DNA of 64,000 nucleotides from Actinomucor elegans. Its lineage: Eukaryota > Mucoromycota > Mucoromycetes > Mucorales > Mucoraceae. The stretch is taken from positions 1,240,001 to 1,304,000 of the forward strand of contig JAMSLZ010000001.1 in NCBI GenBank assembly GCA_026027325.1, written 5' to 3'. The number at the start of each line of letters is the position of its first letter. Within the stretch, counting starts at the first letter, position 1. Below, piece after piece: positions 53,300 to 64,000 of this stretch. Below the pieces are notes generated by a model. That model saw nothing but the letters and a program-made list of their open reading frames with translations, had not been told where the DNA came from and did no database searches. Position numbers and translations under genes: made by a program.

Positions 53300-53798
53300 C
53301 TAATCAAACATTTGTGGGCACTTTTGACTGAACTCAACCACCTTATTGGCCAACTCAAGATCTATCAGTACAAAGTCAGTATATTTTATCATTGCCTTTA
53401 ATAACCTTTACTAACCAAAGGAATTGCCGAGGTTGGTAGTCTTGAACTCTCTCAGAGTAAAGTCTTGTTCAATTTGACCAATAACCTCAACATAATCTGT
53501 TCCCCATTGACTTTCCTACGAATCAAACTACGTTTAATACAGCTCTCTGAGATTTTCATTCAATCCATCTCTACTAACACCATTCAATTTAACTAAAACT
53601 TGTCCATTGTCTGTCGAGTTCAAAACTGCGGTATTACCAGAGAGCTAAATGAAAAAAAAAAAAGTAAATTAGTAGGTGAAAAAAAAATACATTGTGGCTA
53701 GTAAATCATACCGAGACAAGCTTGCCAGTCAAACGAACTGTCTTTCCTACGTACTTCTCTCTTAAAGCAGAATTGATGCGAGGTGTGGGCTTGTCCAT
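53300..53798 (-). CDS. RFA3: replication protein A subunit 3 (RPA14, 104 aa)
   Basis: Four small exons: 53798-53712, 53644-53579, 53515-53416, 53361-53300. The 104-residue single OB-fold protein reads MDKPTPRINSALREKYVGKT, then RLTGKLVSLSGNTAVLNS, then DYVEVIGQIEQD, and ends QKCPQMFD. This fits Rfa3/RPA3, the smallest subunit of the heterotrimeric single-strand DNA-binding complex used in replication and repair. Start and length agree with the family. The second and third introns both use the less common donor GTTAGT. All phases are consistent. Confidence 0.87.
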
Positions 53799-54428
53799 TG
53801 TATAGTGTTCTGGTTTAGAAAGTGAATAAAATAGTTACGCGATCGTTTTCGCGTCGTGTTTTTTTTAACTCTACTGCGAATTTGGCGCGCTCAATGCAGT
53901 GACTGCTCTCAGATTTTGACCATATGATGTTTGGGTAGATCTTTGTATATTTCTGTCGAGTGGAAATTCCTTGGGCCGATCTGTTGAAAGTTTGGTTCTA
54001 GATAGTTTTTATTATGCATTCTGTACACTTGGAGATATATGCAATTTTTTTATTTTTTATTTTTTTGTAGTTTTTCGCATATGAAAAATCAACTTGCGGT
54101 TGTAAAACTGCTTACAAGCAAAAGAAATTCGTAATATTTTATAAATGGTACACCATGATCTCTTATGTTTTTAGATATTTAGTAATAGGCTTTACGGCTG
54201 TATCCTTGATGTTTTTATTATATAAAAATTAAAGCGACTATTTTGTCATTTTTTGATCGCCTGCCTCAGTAAGCCAATGAATTCTCAAGCATTACAAATG
54301 CCGCTATAAGTGGACGGTTTAAGCAACAGTCACGGATCGAAACATTTTTTTCTTCAATTTGCAGAACTGTAATCCTCTGCTTCCGACTTTATACTTCATT
54401 TTGAACCTTTTTTTTTTATAATTAAACT
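53799..54428. promoter_or_regulatory. divergent intergenic region, RPA3 / Tsr2
   Basis: 630 bp between outward-facing start codons. Near the RPA3 start it contains ACGCGATCGTTTTCGCG and GGCGCGC-like GC motifs, reminiscent of MCB/E2F-type cell-cycle sites (ACGCG), which would suit a replication gene. That assignment is inference. The rest is AT-rich without an ORF. Confidence 0.4.
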
Positions 54429-55017
54429 ATGGCCGATCACCCTAACAAGCTTGCTTTTGAAGAAGGTGCCTCTTACATTTTGCATAACTGGACTGCATTA
54501 AAGCTTGCTGTCGAACAAGACTGGGGAGGAGTCGAATCTGCAGAAAAGAGAGAATGGTTGATCGATGTTGTGGTGGATCACTTTGGCAAGCGTAAGCTAT
54601 CACTCTAAAACAATGACAAACAACTCTACTCACTATTATATAGATGGAAAAAAGCTGGACATTGATGAAATTGAGGATATATTATCTCAAATCATGACCG
54701 ATGAATTCAACACAACACTTGAAGACGATTCACCTTATTTAGTAGCAAAACATTTGGTGTTACTGTTTAACCAATGTGTCAATGGCAACTTCACAGAAGT
54801 AGAACGTCTCCGAGAAAAAGCTAAAACACAAAACGCGTTTGTAGCTTCTACTTGTGTCAAACAAGGTGATGATGATGACGATGATGAAAGTGGGGATGAT
54901 GATCAAGAAGGCAGCAGAGATAATAAAAATAACGATGATGGTGATGCTACCATGGATGATGTGCCTGAAGAACCCACAGTAGATGCTGATGGTTGGGAGA
55001 TTGTTCGTCGTAAATAA
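54429..55017 (+). CDS. TSR2: Tsr2, pre-rRNA processing / eS26 escort protein (178 aa)
   Basis: Two exons: 54429-54591 and 54644-55017 (phase 1). The WGG motif typical of Tsr2 is present (EQDWGGVESAEKREWLIDVVVDHF). ELDxxEIED-like helices follow (LDIDEIEDILSQIMTDEFNT), then an acidic tail (DDDDDDESGDDDQEG) and a final DGWEIVRRK. Tsr2 holds ribosomal protein eS26 through its acidic tail and delivers it to the pre-40S particle. The length of 178 is within the fungal range. Its 3' end lies only 43 bp from the stop of the minus-strand zinc-finger gene. Confidence 0.92.
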
Positions 55018-55060
55018 ATAAATAAAAAAAAGGGGAGGCTTCGTGTACATTAGAACTTTA

Positions 55061-55804
55061 TTACTTGAATGCACTGAACTCCTTTGCAAAGTTCTCTAAT
55101 TCCATCAAATCTTCCTTTGGAAGTTTGATCTCTTTCGTTTTTGTTGGCCCCGCTTTCACGACTTTGGATTTCTTGTCTGTCTTAGCCTTTAATGGCTTAT
55201 CTTGCTTCTTTGTCTTTGTCTTTGTCTCAGCGGCAGGCTCTGATTTCTTCTTTTTATCCTTCTTTGATGCCTTTTGTTGAGTACCTGTCAAGTTCTCGGT
55301 CATATCCATATTCATACTATCCTCATCCTCCTTCTTCTTTTTATCCTTCTTTTGCTTTTCCTCTTTATCTGCTTCTACTTCTTCTTCTGTCTTGGCAGGC
55401 TTGGCCTTTTCCATCAATGCTTCCCAAGAGGATCCGACACCACTCTTGATGACACGTTGAACACGAGCTTTGTCCTTGTCATTCAAGGCAGGATATCCTC
55501 TGAACTGGTCAATAGGTACACGGGTCAAATATTCGGGCACTAATATCAACGCATTGTTTAACTTGTGGATTTACTATATCTATTTTCAATTGTTCTTACC
55601 TTTCCAGCATTTGAAATGATACCAGGTATGTTTTGCCAAATTCTTTTTAACCTTTTTGTTCTTTCTGTAAATTTCTCCAACACGAAGCGATTTATGAGGA
55701 ATGACTTTATCACAAGCGATACATTTCGACTTTTGAGTTTTGGCGTGTTCGATACAATAGGTTGTAATGGACCCGTCACCTTTTGCGGTAGCTTGATCGG
55801 TCAT
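55061..55804 (-). CDS. PARP-type zinc-finger protein (227 aa)
   Basis: Two exons: 55804-55600 and 55539-55061 (phase 1). The acceptor after GATATTAG is chosen because only it keeps the frame. Residues about 14-68 form a single PARP-type zinc finger: CIACDKVIPHKSLRVGEIY, then WYHFKCW (C-x2-C...H-x2-C). It is followed by FRGYPALNDKDKARV and a long lysine/glutamate-rich C-terminus (KEEKQKKDKKKKEDEDS) of low complexity. Such fingers read DNA nicks or breaks in PARP1 and ligase III. No catalytic domain is present here. Proteins of this layout occur in fungi but I do not know an established role. Probably nuclear. Confidence 0.75.
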
Positions 55805-56897
55805 GATTATATAGATTTCTTTTCGTACAAAGGAAAAAATTGCTTGATTTACTATCAAAGGCAGAAAAAGTTTGGCAGTCGTGACTGTGGATGCGTGACT
55901 ATTTACTAGGCGCTTTTGATTGGCTGTCAGATATTACATGAATAAGGAATGACCATTATATTTCTTTCAACGATAGAAACTTTTGGGATGATATATATCA
56001 ATAAAGAGCCGAGATAGAGCTTCGAATTTTTTGGGGGGATTTGGAAATATGGTATCATTTTAGTTAAAGAACTTATACAGCTTCAATTGTTTCGCGTTTT
56101 TTATTTATTGGAGCAAAACTTTTCTTTTTAATAGCCTATCAAGCCTATATTATCTAAAAGAAAATAAATATATATTTCTGAGTTTCGAAAATTTTCATGA
56201 AACCCAGCTTTGGACATGACAGAAATGAGTATGGAGTACGAAGACGATTGCGATCTCGGTCTAATGTTGCATTTGATTAGCAAATAATACTCAAAATGAG
56301 TCGCTACTCTTGACAAGCGCCTCCAGTTTACTCTAATATCTTTATTATATTGATTGACTAGGCATATTTTTGGTTTATACAATTTTTTTGCCAATAAAAA
56401 AAAGTAACTCACTGAAATTAAGAATCAACTGTATTTGGTTGGCGCAGGTTGGTCTTTCAAGTGTTTTATTGTACTGCATGATGCAGTTAAAGTACAAGCC
56501 TGTCTACAAAAGGGAAACGCACGAATGCAGCTTTGGGAATAAGGTTCTTTACAACGCCCAAGGCTTCCATAACGTGATACCGGTTGAGCCATGGGTCTAT
56601 TCTCCAGCATAAAAAACAGAATCAAATATTTATAGCTTGATCCAAACACTTTAAACTCCAAAGCTCTTTGTAATTGTATTGTTTTTGTAATATATATCAT
56701 ATGTACAGAGATTGGATGTCTGTTAGCGTGATGAAGATAATATCGTTACTATTGTTATTTACCTTTGTCCTAATATAGTAATCATGTAAACATTTGTTAA
56801 AACAGAAGATCTGTTCCTTATTTTATAGGCTTTCAAAACGGTTCTTTTTCTCTCTCTCTCTCTCTTTTTTTTTGAACTATATAACTTATTTTTATTA
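55805..56897. other. 1.1-kb intergenic region between divergent genes
   Basis: No convincing gene, tRNA or repeat is recognised. Just before the F-BAR start codon there is a CT-repeat ((TC)n, about 56850-56868), a common core-promoter feature of fungal genes. Confidence 0.45.
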
Positions 56898-59800
56898 ATG
56901 TCTAATACATCAACTACGCCAACGCCTTTATCTAATCATTTTGCAGATAATTTCTGGGTAAGCGATATTTCTGCATGCTACTGGTAGTGGATCAGCAGCA
57001 CTGACGTTTTATTCAATTCAACAGGAAAGCCTGGATAAGAATGGCATCACCATCTTGTTAGAGAGGATGCGCGGCGCGAAACAAACATGCGAGAAATACA
57101 AACATGCATATGAAGCCAGGTAGTAAGCCCAAAAAGACACTAAATATGCCTATATATTAATATTACTTCTCGTTAGAGCTTTACTTGAAGAAGAATATGG
57201 CAAGACTTTGCTTCAAATTGCCCAAAAGCAAAAATCCTCCAGTACCGAGAATGGGACCAGTAAATCTGCTATGGACTCGATGCAAGCCGAGTTTATATCC
57301 GTAGCAGAGTCTCATTTGCACTTGTCCAACTCATTACGAGAGAACATTGCTTTGCCTTTATCCAACCTGTTGATCAAGCAAAGAGCGCTTAGAAAAGATG
57401 TAAACACCAACGATAGCCTGTGGATGATAATTATTAAGTCCTTTTTTTATAGTTACAAACCTCGATTCAAAAACTACACAACAATCGACAGCTTCAAGTG
57501 CACTTTGTGCGAAGGGTAAATATCCTCAAGATCATGTAAGAATACAAGTATTAAACGTGTAACTTAGGCTCATAAACGTCATAATATGGAGATTGAAAAA
57601 GCGAATCTGTTGGTCCAGCAACAATTGACTGAAAAAGATAAACGTGCAACGTTCAAGATGGCTGAAATGACAATCGATAAGCTAAAGAAGGTTTATGATG
57701 AAGCTGTCAAAGATCTAGAAAAAATTGTCCAAGAATGGAACATAGAATGGAGAAACACGTGTGAGGTAAGGGAAGGCAAAAGGTATGCAGTATTGGTCTA
57801 GTGCTAATTTTGTGTAGAGTTTTGAAAAACTAGAAAAGGAAAGACTTGAGTTTTTCAAGTCAAACATACTAAGTTGTGCAAGTTTAATGATTGGATGCTT
57901 AGAGAACCAAATCCAAGTATGTATAAACATTATTTTCTTTGCAGTTCTTATGAATGACTGAGTACCTTAGGCTTGCGAACGGGTAAACTCTGCAGCGGTA
58001 AAGATCGATGTAGAACAGGATCTAGTAGATTTTGTCAATAAGAACAAATCAAGCAAAGTTGTTCCCAGTAAGTAATCATTGGGTGATCCCAGAAGACGGC
58101 TTATACTTAGTAGATCATTCATAGCTCCGATGGAATATATAAAGTTACATGCTTATCATGAGGCGAATCAAGACAGAGGTGATTTAAAGCATACGCATAA
58201 CGCTTTGCGTGATACCATCGATGGTGAAGACCAAAGCGAATCAGAAGATCGCGTACACGTCCATATACAAAGAAAGAAGTCCTCCATTGTATCTGAAACT
58301 ATCAGTAAAGCTAATGCGTCTAGATTAGCCGCCGCAGCAGCAGCGGCAGAAGCAGCACGAGCACCAGAAGTGGTAGAATCCCATGTTCAAGTCGAAGCAA
58401 AGGACTCTACTGAACCGGTGATGGTAGTAGGCGTGATGGAAGTATACCCCTCTGGCGATGAAGACGATGATGAATCAGAGTTTGAGTATATCACTGAATC
58501 CGAGACTGAAGAAGAGCACAGCAATGATCACCAAGTTGAAACATTAAAGATCAAGGAAGCTGACAATGAAGTTGAAGAAAAGGAAGATCAAGCAGAGCAG
58601 GTTGTTTCTGCAGCCGCAAATAACAAGCCTAGCGAAGAAACCAAACAACCTACCACGCCAGAAGTACATCAACAAAACGAAAAACAACCAGAAGCCACTT
58701 TACAATTGCAAGAAGAAACTCTTCCTAGCCAACAAGACGAAAAAGTCAGTAGACTAATGTCCGCTTATCATCAAGAAGTCCACAAGGAAAAACCTTCTTC
58801 TTTACTAGCCAAGGGTGGATTTAATCCAAAACGAAGAGTCTCGTTCCTTGAAGATACTGATACACTTGCCGCCATTCAACCAAGAGCATCGTCATCCACT
58901 GTCTCTTACCGATCTAATAATCAACAAATCGTCCTCCCTAAAGATGCTGAATCAGCAAAGACCCCTATACCTGTTAAAACGCTAGATAGATTTCTTAAGA
59001 AAGAGCAGCATCAAGAGCTAATGAAAGAAGACGAAGATGTGAACGATGGCTATGATACTTCCTCTGATGCAGCAGCCTTGGAATTGGATGATATGTTGCG
59101 TGAATTAGATTCAAAGCGCATTATTCGTGAAGAGGAGGAGAGCATACACCGTTACCGCCAACCTGATATCCGGCCTACATCTTCAATTTCATCACCCAAC
59201 TTGACACAGCAAAGACACCAGCAAAGGAGAAGCCATATCCCATTTCAATACTACCAGCCTCAACAACAGCAACAACAACAGCATCAGCATCAGCAACAGC
59301 AGTACCAGTCTTCACGTCGTATGAGTACAGTAGATGCAACTCAATCTCGTTTCAGCCAACACCAGTATGATGCTTCCATCCGAAGCAATGCAGGCAATAG
59401 CTTTCTAGATCTGTATGACCCTTTCAATTCATTGTCTTCCAAAGAAACCGGTGGCAGTGGCAGTAAGAATAGTAGCCTTTCAGACAGAAACATGTCATCT
59501 TTTAAGACACCTCCCTCTGCTCAAATGGTGTTTGAACGTTCACTTAAGGACGAGAAACTTCAGAACTCTGACCCTTCATCCGTGTCTTCTTCAGGAGAAT
59601 CCATTCATAGCGTTGATCAATCGGGTGAATATCGCAATGACAAGTTCATACAGGACTTTTATAGTGTAGGCTCCAAGACGCCTAGTCCCAATAGTACCGT
59701 CTCTACAAGATCCAGTACTAACGATGGTCATTTTATTGATTTTGGTATGCATAAAAGCTGTATAATGTGAGATAAAATGTACTGACTAAATCTATTTTAT

Positions 59801-60002
59801 TACAGCCTTTGCATTATATGACTATGAAGCAGCTGAAGAAGGTGAGATCTCTTTCAAAGAAGGTGATTTGCTTGGTATTATATCCAAAAGCGAAGAAGAC
59901 GAACAAGGCTGGTGGGAAGCCAGCCTATTAAACCGTAGAAACCAGCGAGTAGTTCGAACTGGCGTCGTTCCAAGTAATTTCTTGGAAACTGCGTCCCAAT
60001 AA
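56898..60002 (+). CDS. F-BAR and SH3 protein, PCH family (Cdc15/Imp2/Bzz1-like, about 883 aa)
   Basis: Nine exons: 56898-56957, 57025-57119, 57177-57399, 57453-57515, 57568-57765, 57818-57916, 57971-58067, 58125-59744, 59806-60002. Residues about 14-270 form an F-BAR domain (NFWESLDKNGITILLERM, SIQKLHNNRQLQVHFV, VQEWNIEWRNTCE) that binds and bends membranes as a dimer. A 500-residue disordered middle carries acidic, poly-A and Q/H-rich stretches. The C-terminal SH3 domain occupies about 819-880 (ALYDYEAAEEGEISF, GWWEAS, GVVPSNFLE). In fungi such proteins link membrane and actin at endocytic sites or the cytokinetic ring; the exact orthologue is unclear. The next gene begins only 74 bp after the stop. 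Confidence 0.87.
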
Positions 60003-60076
60003 CGCGGACTATAAATTAAAGCCTGGTTCACGTAATCCTTAACACACTTTTCTTCTTTTTCAATAAACATTACATT

Positions 60077-61430
60077 ATGCTACGCGTAATTGCGAGGACT
60101 TCAACATTAACTAGAAAACACCATATCATAACAAAGCCTTCAGTATGTCGTGCTTTAAGATACAATTCTACATCGAACGATACAGACTATTCGCACAAGG
60201 TGTACGCTTTACCTTTCAAACTGCCAGAAGAAAAGGTCCACCAAATCGTTAATATCGCTTCTTATGTAAACCAGCACGCTTTCTTTGGTATTTTCAAGAT
60301 TATCAAAAGTGTAAGCTTACTATTGATCGAGTTTTCACCAAAAGCACGTCATTATTCATCATGTTTATTCATAGATATTCACTCAGAAAATGCCAGATGT
60401 GAAAGAATCAGTATCATCCATGCAAGTGCGTAAAGCCTACCTCCCCTTCTGGTACTACGATATTGCTATGTCTGCAGATATAACACCTTCCTCTACCAAC
60501 GAAAACGAAACAACCGAACATATTGTGAAAACTATGGGACCAGCGCGTCAAATGCTCGGCATTGGCTTTGATTGCTACTGGCCTGGTCATACATGGGATC
60601 CTGTCTGTTATCTCAGTTTCGGCAAATCTGCAGCAACGCGTATGGAAACATTGGTGCCTTTTACGCCAGAACTTTATGAAGACAAGGAAGATATTGAAAT
60701 TGTGCCGTTCACTGTGAGCCCTCTCAAAGATATCAGCGAACGTGCTCCTGCCGCCTTGGAAAACCTGCAAGTAAACTCACTCACCAACAGATCTGGCGTG
60801 TACACCATCAATAATGCACAAGTTCTTTTCAATGCTGCTTACCCTATTTACTGGCCCGTGTATATTGCTCAGTTTATAGATGACAGTAATAACAAAAGTG
60901 AAGAACTGCCTAAAACTGTCGTGATCGGTGCGCATAGCCATGATCCTCCACTTTATCAATGGGATCCTAAACAGGCCGGCGCAGATCAATGGGTTAATAA
61001 TGGCCCTTGGGTCAAGTTGGATGTCACAGAACCAGACTGGCAAATGGGCTTTGGTAATCAACCACCGTTGAGACAATTGGTGCAGCGTTACTTGACAGAT
61101 GTTGTGGGTCAGTTCCAAACTAGCGATGTGGATTGGGAGGATTTGCGTGTGCAAGCTTATCCTAACTATGAAGCTCAGAACAAAGATTATTTGAAGCAGC
61201 TGTTTAAAGTATGGGCAGAACGTAACATGTTAACCCGTATTGAAGGCATGGACGAGAATCAAAAGACCATTGGTTTGGGTAAAGAAGGGCCTGATCACAA
61301 GCGTGCGCCTCTTATTCAAGTGAAGAAGGTGAGCGAAATCCGTGAGCAAATTGAAAGTAATGTGAGTAAAGAGCTCAAGAAATTAGAGGAGCTGGAGCCT
61401 GTTTGGTTCAAAGAATATAAAAAACAATAA
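60077..61430 (+). CDS. uncharacterised protein with mitochondrial-type presequence (429 aa)
   Basis: Two exons: 60077-60310 and 60375-61430 (phase 0). The N-terminus (MLRVIARTSTLTRKHHIITK) is basic, hydroxylated and free of acidic residues, as in a mitochondrial matrix signal. The mature part is rich in tryptophan, tyrosine and proline (LPFWYYDIAMSAD, FDCYWPGHTWDPVCYLSFG, YPIYWPVYIAQFIDD) and ends in a charged helix (EIREQIESNVSKELKKLEE). I see no classical catalytic motif and no clear membrane span. I do not recognise the family. Its unusually close position behind the F-BAR gene suggests a compact promoter or read-through control. Confidence 0.78.
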
Positions 61431-62605
61431 AAGAGTGATGGTTAATATCACAATCGGCTCCCAACAAGAATAATCTATCTGATTCACTGGAGTTTTTTTT
61501 TTATTGCAGTCACCATCTTAAGTCATTGGTCTCTCGGTATTAATAACATGATATTTCTATTGTGTCACTAAAGGAGCGCTTTTAACAGACCAAAAGGACC
61601 ATTATTGATTGTTGACAAATAGAAAATGCATTTCAGTGAACTATAGATTCCAAAAGATGCACTAGTTCATTATCATATATGACTAGAGAAATCTAGAGAG
61701 GATTAGACATGGCTATAGAAAGCATATGTAATTTACTGTTTGTCATTAACCATATAGTAAAACAATTGTTCTTCAATTAAACAAAGATCCTGATAGATGT
61801 AACAGATCATTATGAACACGTACAGTGTAGTACTCAGATGTATCATTTGTCCTGATCGAGTTGAGAGATCTTGTAGTCATATGTTATTGTCTTTACAAGA
61901 TCTCTTCGCTAATCACAGTCAAATGTCGCATTTGTCCATTAATCATACGTGTTAATAATATATTCGTACATCTACTAGAACAATTAACTATCTAAACCGT
62001 TTTAAACATAATATTGTATTTATTGATAACTTAAAGTGGTTCCTATATATATTATTTCATATTGCAATAATTCATGTGTAGATCTCCCCGCTACTGATCT
62101 TTGTAAATTGTCAATGTGTTTAACATCTTATGCTCAGAATGAGCTGATATTTTGGATAAAACTTCTCATTCGGCTGTAATGCAACAGATATACCAAACTA
62201 TAAATAATGAGTTGTAAAACATATGCATTTCAATACGCAGCTATCCTCTGTAGTTTTTCGACCGTTCTCGGTCAAACATGGTACTCAAGCTTCAGCAAGG
62301 TGCTATAGAGATATTCTAGTGGTGGATAAATACATGTGAATGTACACAATGCTAATTACAGGCTAATAAATGGCACGACAGTAATACTTTCTGTTTTTCT
62401 ACTTTATTTTAATTCGAGTTGTTCGTAATATTATTATATCAATTAAATGGCAGCATCATTAAATCGAAAGCCGGCTATATGCTGTTAAAAAATAATGTCC
62501 TAACATTGAAAAGTTTCCGAATATAAACAAAGAGACGGTTTAAGAGAAGATCTGACAGGTATTCGACTGTCTTTCTTCTTTTATTTTGTCATAAAACCAG
62601 CAGTA
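61431..62605. other. 1.2-kb intergenic region, no gene
   Basis: AT-rich, without a convincing ORF or RNA gene. It holds a perfect 12-bp inverted repeat AGAGATCTTGTA / TACAAGATCTCT (61864-61875 and 61894-61905, 18-nt loop) and a small GACCG-TTCT-CGGTC hairpin near 62259-62272. Either might be a terminator-like or regulatory hairpin. Nothing in the sequence decides it. Confidence 0.4.
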
Positions 62606-63953
62606 ATGACAAGCTTCAGTGCAGTTCGAAATCCGTTGTTGGACGATGACAATAACAAGAATTCCAAAATTGGCTCGAGCCATCCTTTCAAGGAATCTAC
62701 CGTATCTTTCAAAAGTTTTTTCAATCAATCCAGTATCAAGCTTTCAAAAGTGGGAACGCATCTCAATCACAGCAAGAAAAAGATCGTGCCGTCTTCTTCC
62801 AAGGACTATCGAAAGAAGAAGGTGAGTGATGATGCTGGCCGCCCTCAACAGCGACTTCTACAACGTATTAAACAACAAAATGAACAGAGCGAGCCTTTAG
62901 TGCATTATAATGGTCCCTTGGAGACCTTGGATCAGCTTCCCCAGGAGAAGTTAGACTGGATCACAAAAGAAACATCTGATCATACAGAGCTTCGGCATTA
63001 CTTGTTAGACTATCCAAGATCTATCGTGTTCCGCAAACCTCATAATCGAAATCAGTAAGATTTGGATATTAAATGACTTGTATAGAGAGATATTTTGGTT
63101 TAACACTGCTTTACATGTAGACCTTCGCTAGGTCAATGTAATAGCAATACTCAATCAAATATGATGAGGCCCAAGGCGACCTTTTATATCAGAGGTAGGT
63201 ACACAAACATTTCTGTGGATAACATGACCCTTAATAATAATGGTTCTTGCTAGTATTGCAAGTCATCAACAAAAACTCCTCTAAACGTAAGCACAAGCCT
63301 ACTGAATCACATCATCTTTCAAGCTAATGTTGTTTTATATATAGCATGCTTACTGCGGTCATCGATTGAGTTGAATGATCAGGTCTTTTCAGGCTCTTAC
63401 TCTATCAGTCAGAAATGCGGAAAACATGGGTCGCAGGCAAATATTGACGAGACTTATATATTGCAAGTATTTAGTGAAGAATAAGATACAGCACTGCTGA
63501 CACTTTATAAATAGGGATGTCGATAAACCCTCAACTACGAAACTTTCCATTTTTGCTCAACCTAAAACTACGTTGGGCTCTTTAAATTCCCGTTTCCGTC
63601 AACCCGAGGTTTGTTTGGGATCCCAAGAGTTTAAGATATCTATGCGTCCATCGGAGAAGAAGTTAAAACGAATTACAATCCAAGATAAAGAGAGCAATGA
63701 TCAGTATCAGGTATTGGTTTTGTACGGCATTTTTGTCAGTTCTCGAGTCATGACTTTGCTCGATAACAAGCTAATCTACGAGGGATTTATCACAGTTTAC
63801 ACAAGAGGCAAGCAGATTCCAGTAAGTATAACCCAACGATATCTAAAAGTAAAAGCAACTGATATATCTGTATTATATAACTAGAGGTGGGCTCGTTACT
63901 GGGCGACACTCTATCCTGGGCATATTGAACTATATGATTTTGAATATAAAGAG
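62606..63953 (+). CDS. anillin-like protein with PH-type C-terminal region (partial, runs off window)
   Basis: Six exons visible: 62606-63054, 63121-63194, 63254-63286, 63345-63462, 63515-63821, 63885-63953, open at the right edge. The start MTSFSAVRNPLL follows an in-frame upstream stop. A basic, low-complexity N-terminus is followed by LDQLPQEKLDWI. The C-terminal part LLDNKLIYEGFITVYTRGK then RWARYWATLYPGHIELYDFEY matches the anillin-homology/PH junction of fungal anillin-like proteins, which scaffold the contractile ring and septins at the cortex. The fourth intron (63463-63514) seems to use a GC-AG pair (donor GCAAGT), required for frame. Function is assigned with moderate confidence. 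Confidence 0.7.
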
Positions 63954-64000
63954 GTATAGAACGAAATATGTAACTGCACTTTTGAATCATTGTCCATTAA

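Noticed and set aside
56425..56700. 91-codon ORF upstream of the F-BAR gene (minus strand)
   Set aside because: No recognised family, and composition is like the surrounding non-coding DNA. Kept as intergenic.
57400..57519. Read-through of the F-BAR frame after 57399
   Set aside because: It loses the F-BAR helix. The spliced exon 57453-57515 restores the IQKL motif and phase.

Overview
The window looks like nuclear DNA of a filamentous fungus, most likely Mucoromycota (Mucorales-like). The evidence is split genes with short GT-AG introns (about 45-85 bp), a Zn2Cys6 regulator, Arf6/Atg1/Iks1/F-BAR orthologues, and a mix of Ty3/gypsy, Tc1/IS630-like, Merlin-like and LINE elements. I cannot fix the genus from sequence alone.

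Layout. (1) 1-32 kb is a tower of nested transposable elements. A Tc1-like element, now a pseudogene at about 22.5-25.3 kb, hosts a gypsy element (B, minus strand). B was then hit by gypsy A (6499-15155, TSD TCCCT), gypsy C (15393-22174, TSD CTTGC) and, at its left end, an AT-rich Merlin-type element (about 1577-3204). That Merlin element abuts a second Merlin-type copy (1-1576). Gypsy A is split between gag and pol by a very AT-rich DNA transposon (11411-13558, TSD CATAG) whose transposase has a C-terminal chromodomain. Gypsy C has an internal 616-bp tandem duplication best explained by self-insertion followed by LTR recombination. A near-identical Merlin copy (23088-25128) and a 216-bp solo LTR sit inside the Tc1-like transposase. 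Decayed LTRs, another solo LTR and a LINE 3' end with a poly(A) tail follow, to 29.5 kb. From 29.5 to 32.5 kb I see no intact gene.

(2) 32.5-64 kb is a normal gene-rich segment, interrupted by one decayed long-TIR IS630/Tc1-like element (35694-37678) and one 3-kb gene-free stretch (40.0-43.0 kb). Genes in order: an Rrm4-like RNA-binding protein (3 RRM plus MLLE domains); an Atg1 autophagy kinase; a Zn2Cys6 regulator; a mitochondrial carrier; an Iks1-like kinase; an ECHDC1-like crotonase; Arf6; a phosducin-like Gbeta chaperone; pyrroline-5-carboxylate reductase; RPA3; Tsr2; a PARP-type zinc-finger protein; an F-BAR/SH3 protein; an uncharacterised mitochondrial-type protein; and the start of an anillin/PH-like protein. 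They share no single pathway. Membrane traffic and cytokinesis (Rrm4-like, Arf6, F-BAR, anillin-like) are well represented. Several pairs are tightly packed, with divergent promoters of 191-281 bp and convergent 3' ends as close as 43 bp.

The strongest candidates for something undescribed are (a) Merlin-type elements that carry a second small conserved ORF behind the transposase, and (b) the AT-rich DNA transposon whose DDE transposase ends in a chromodomain. Exon coordinates were deduced by eye from splice signals, phase and protein continuity, and have not been checked against transcripts.
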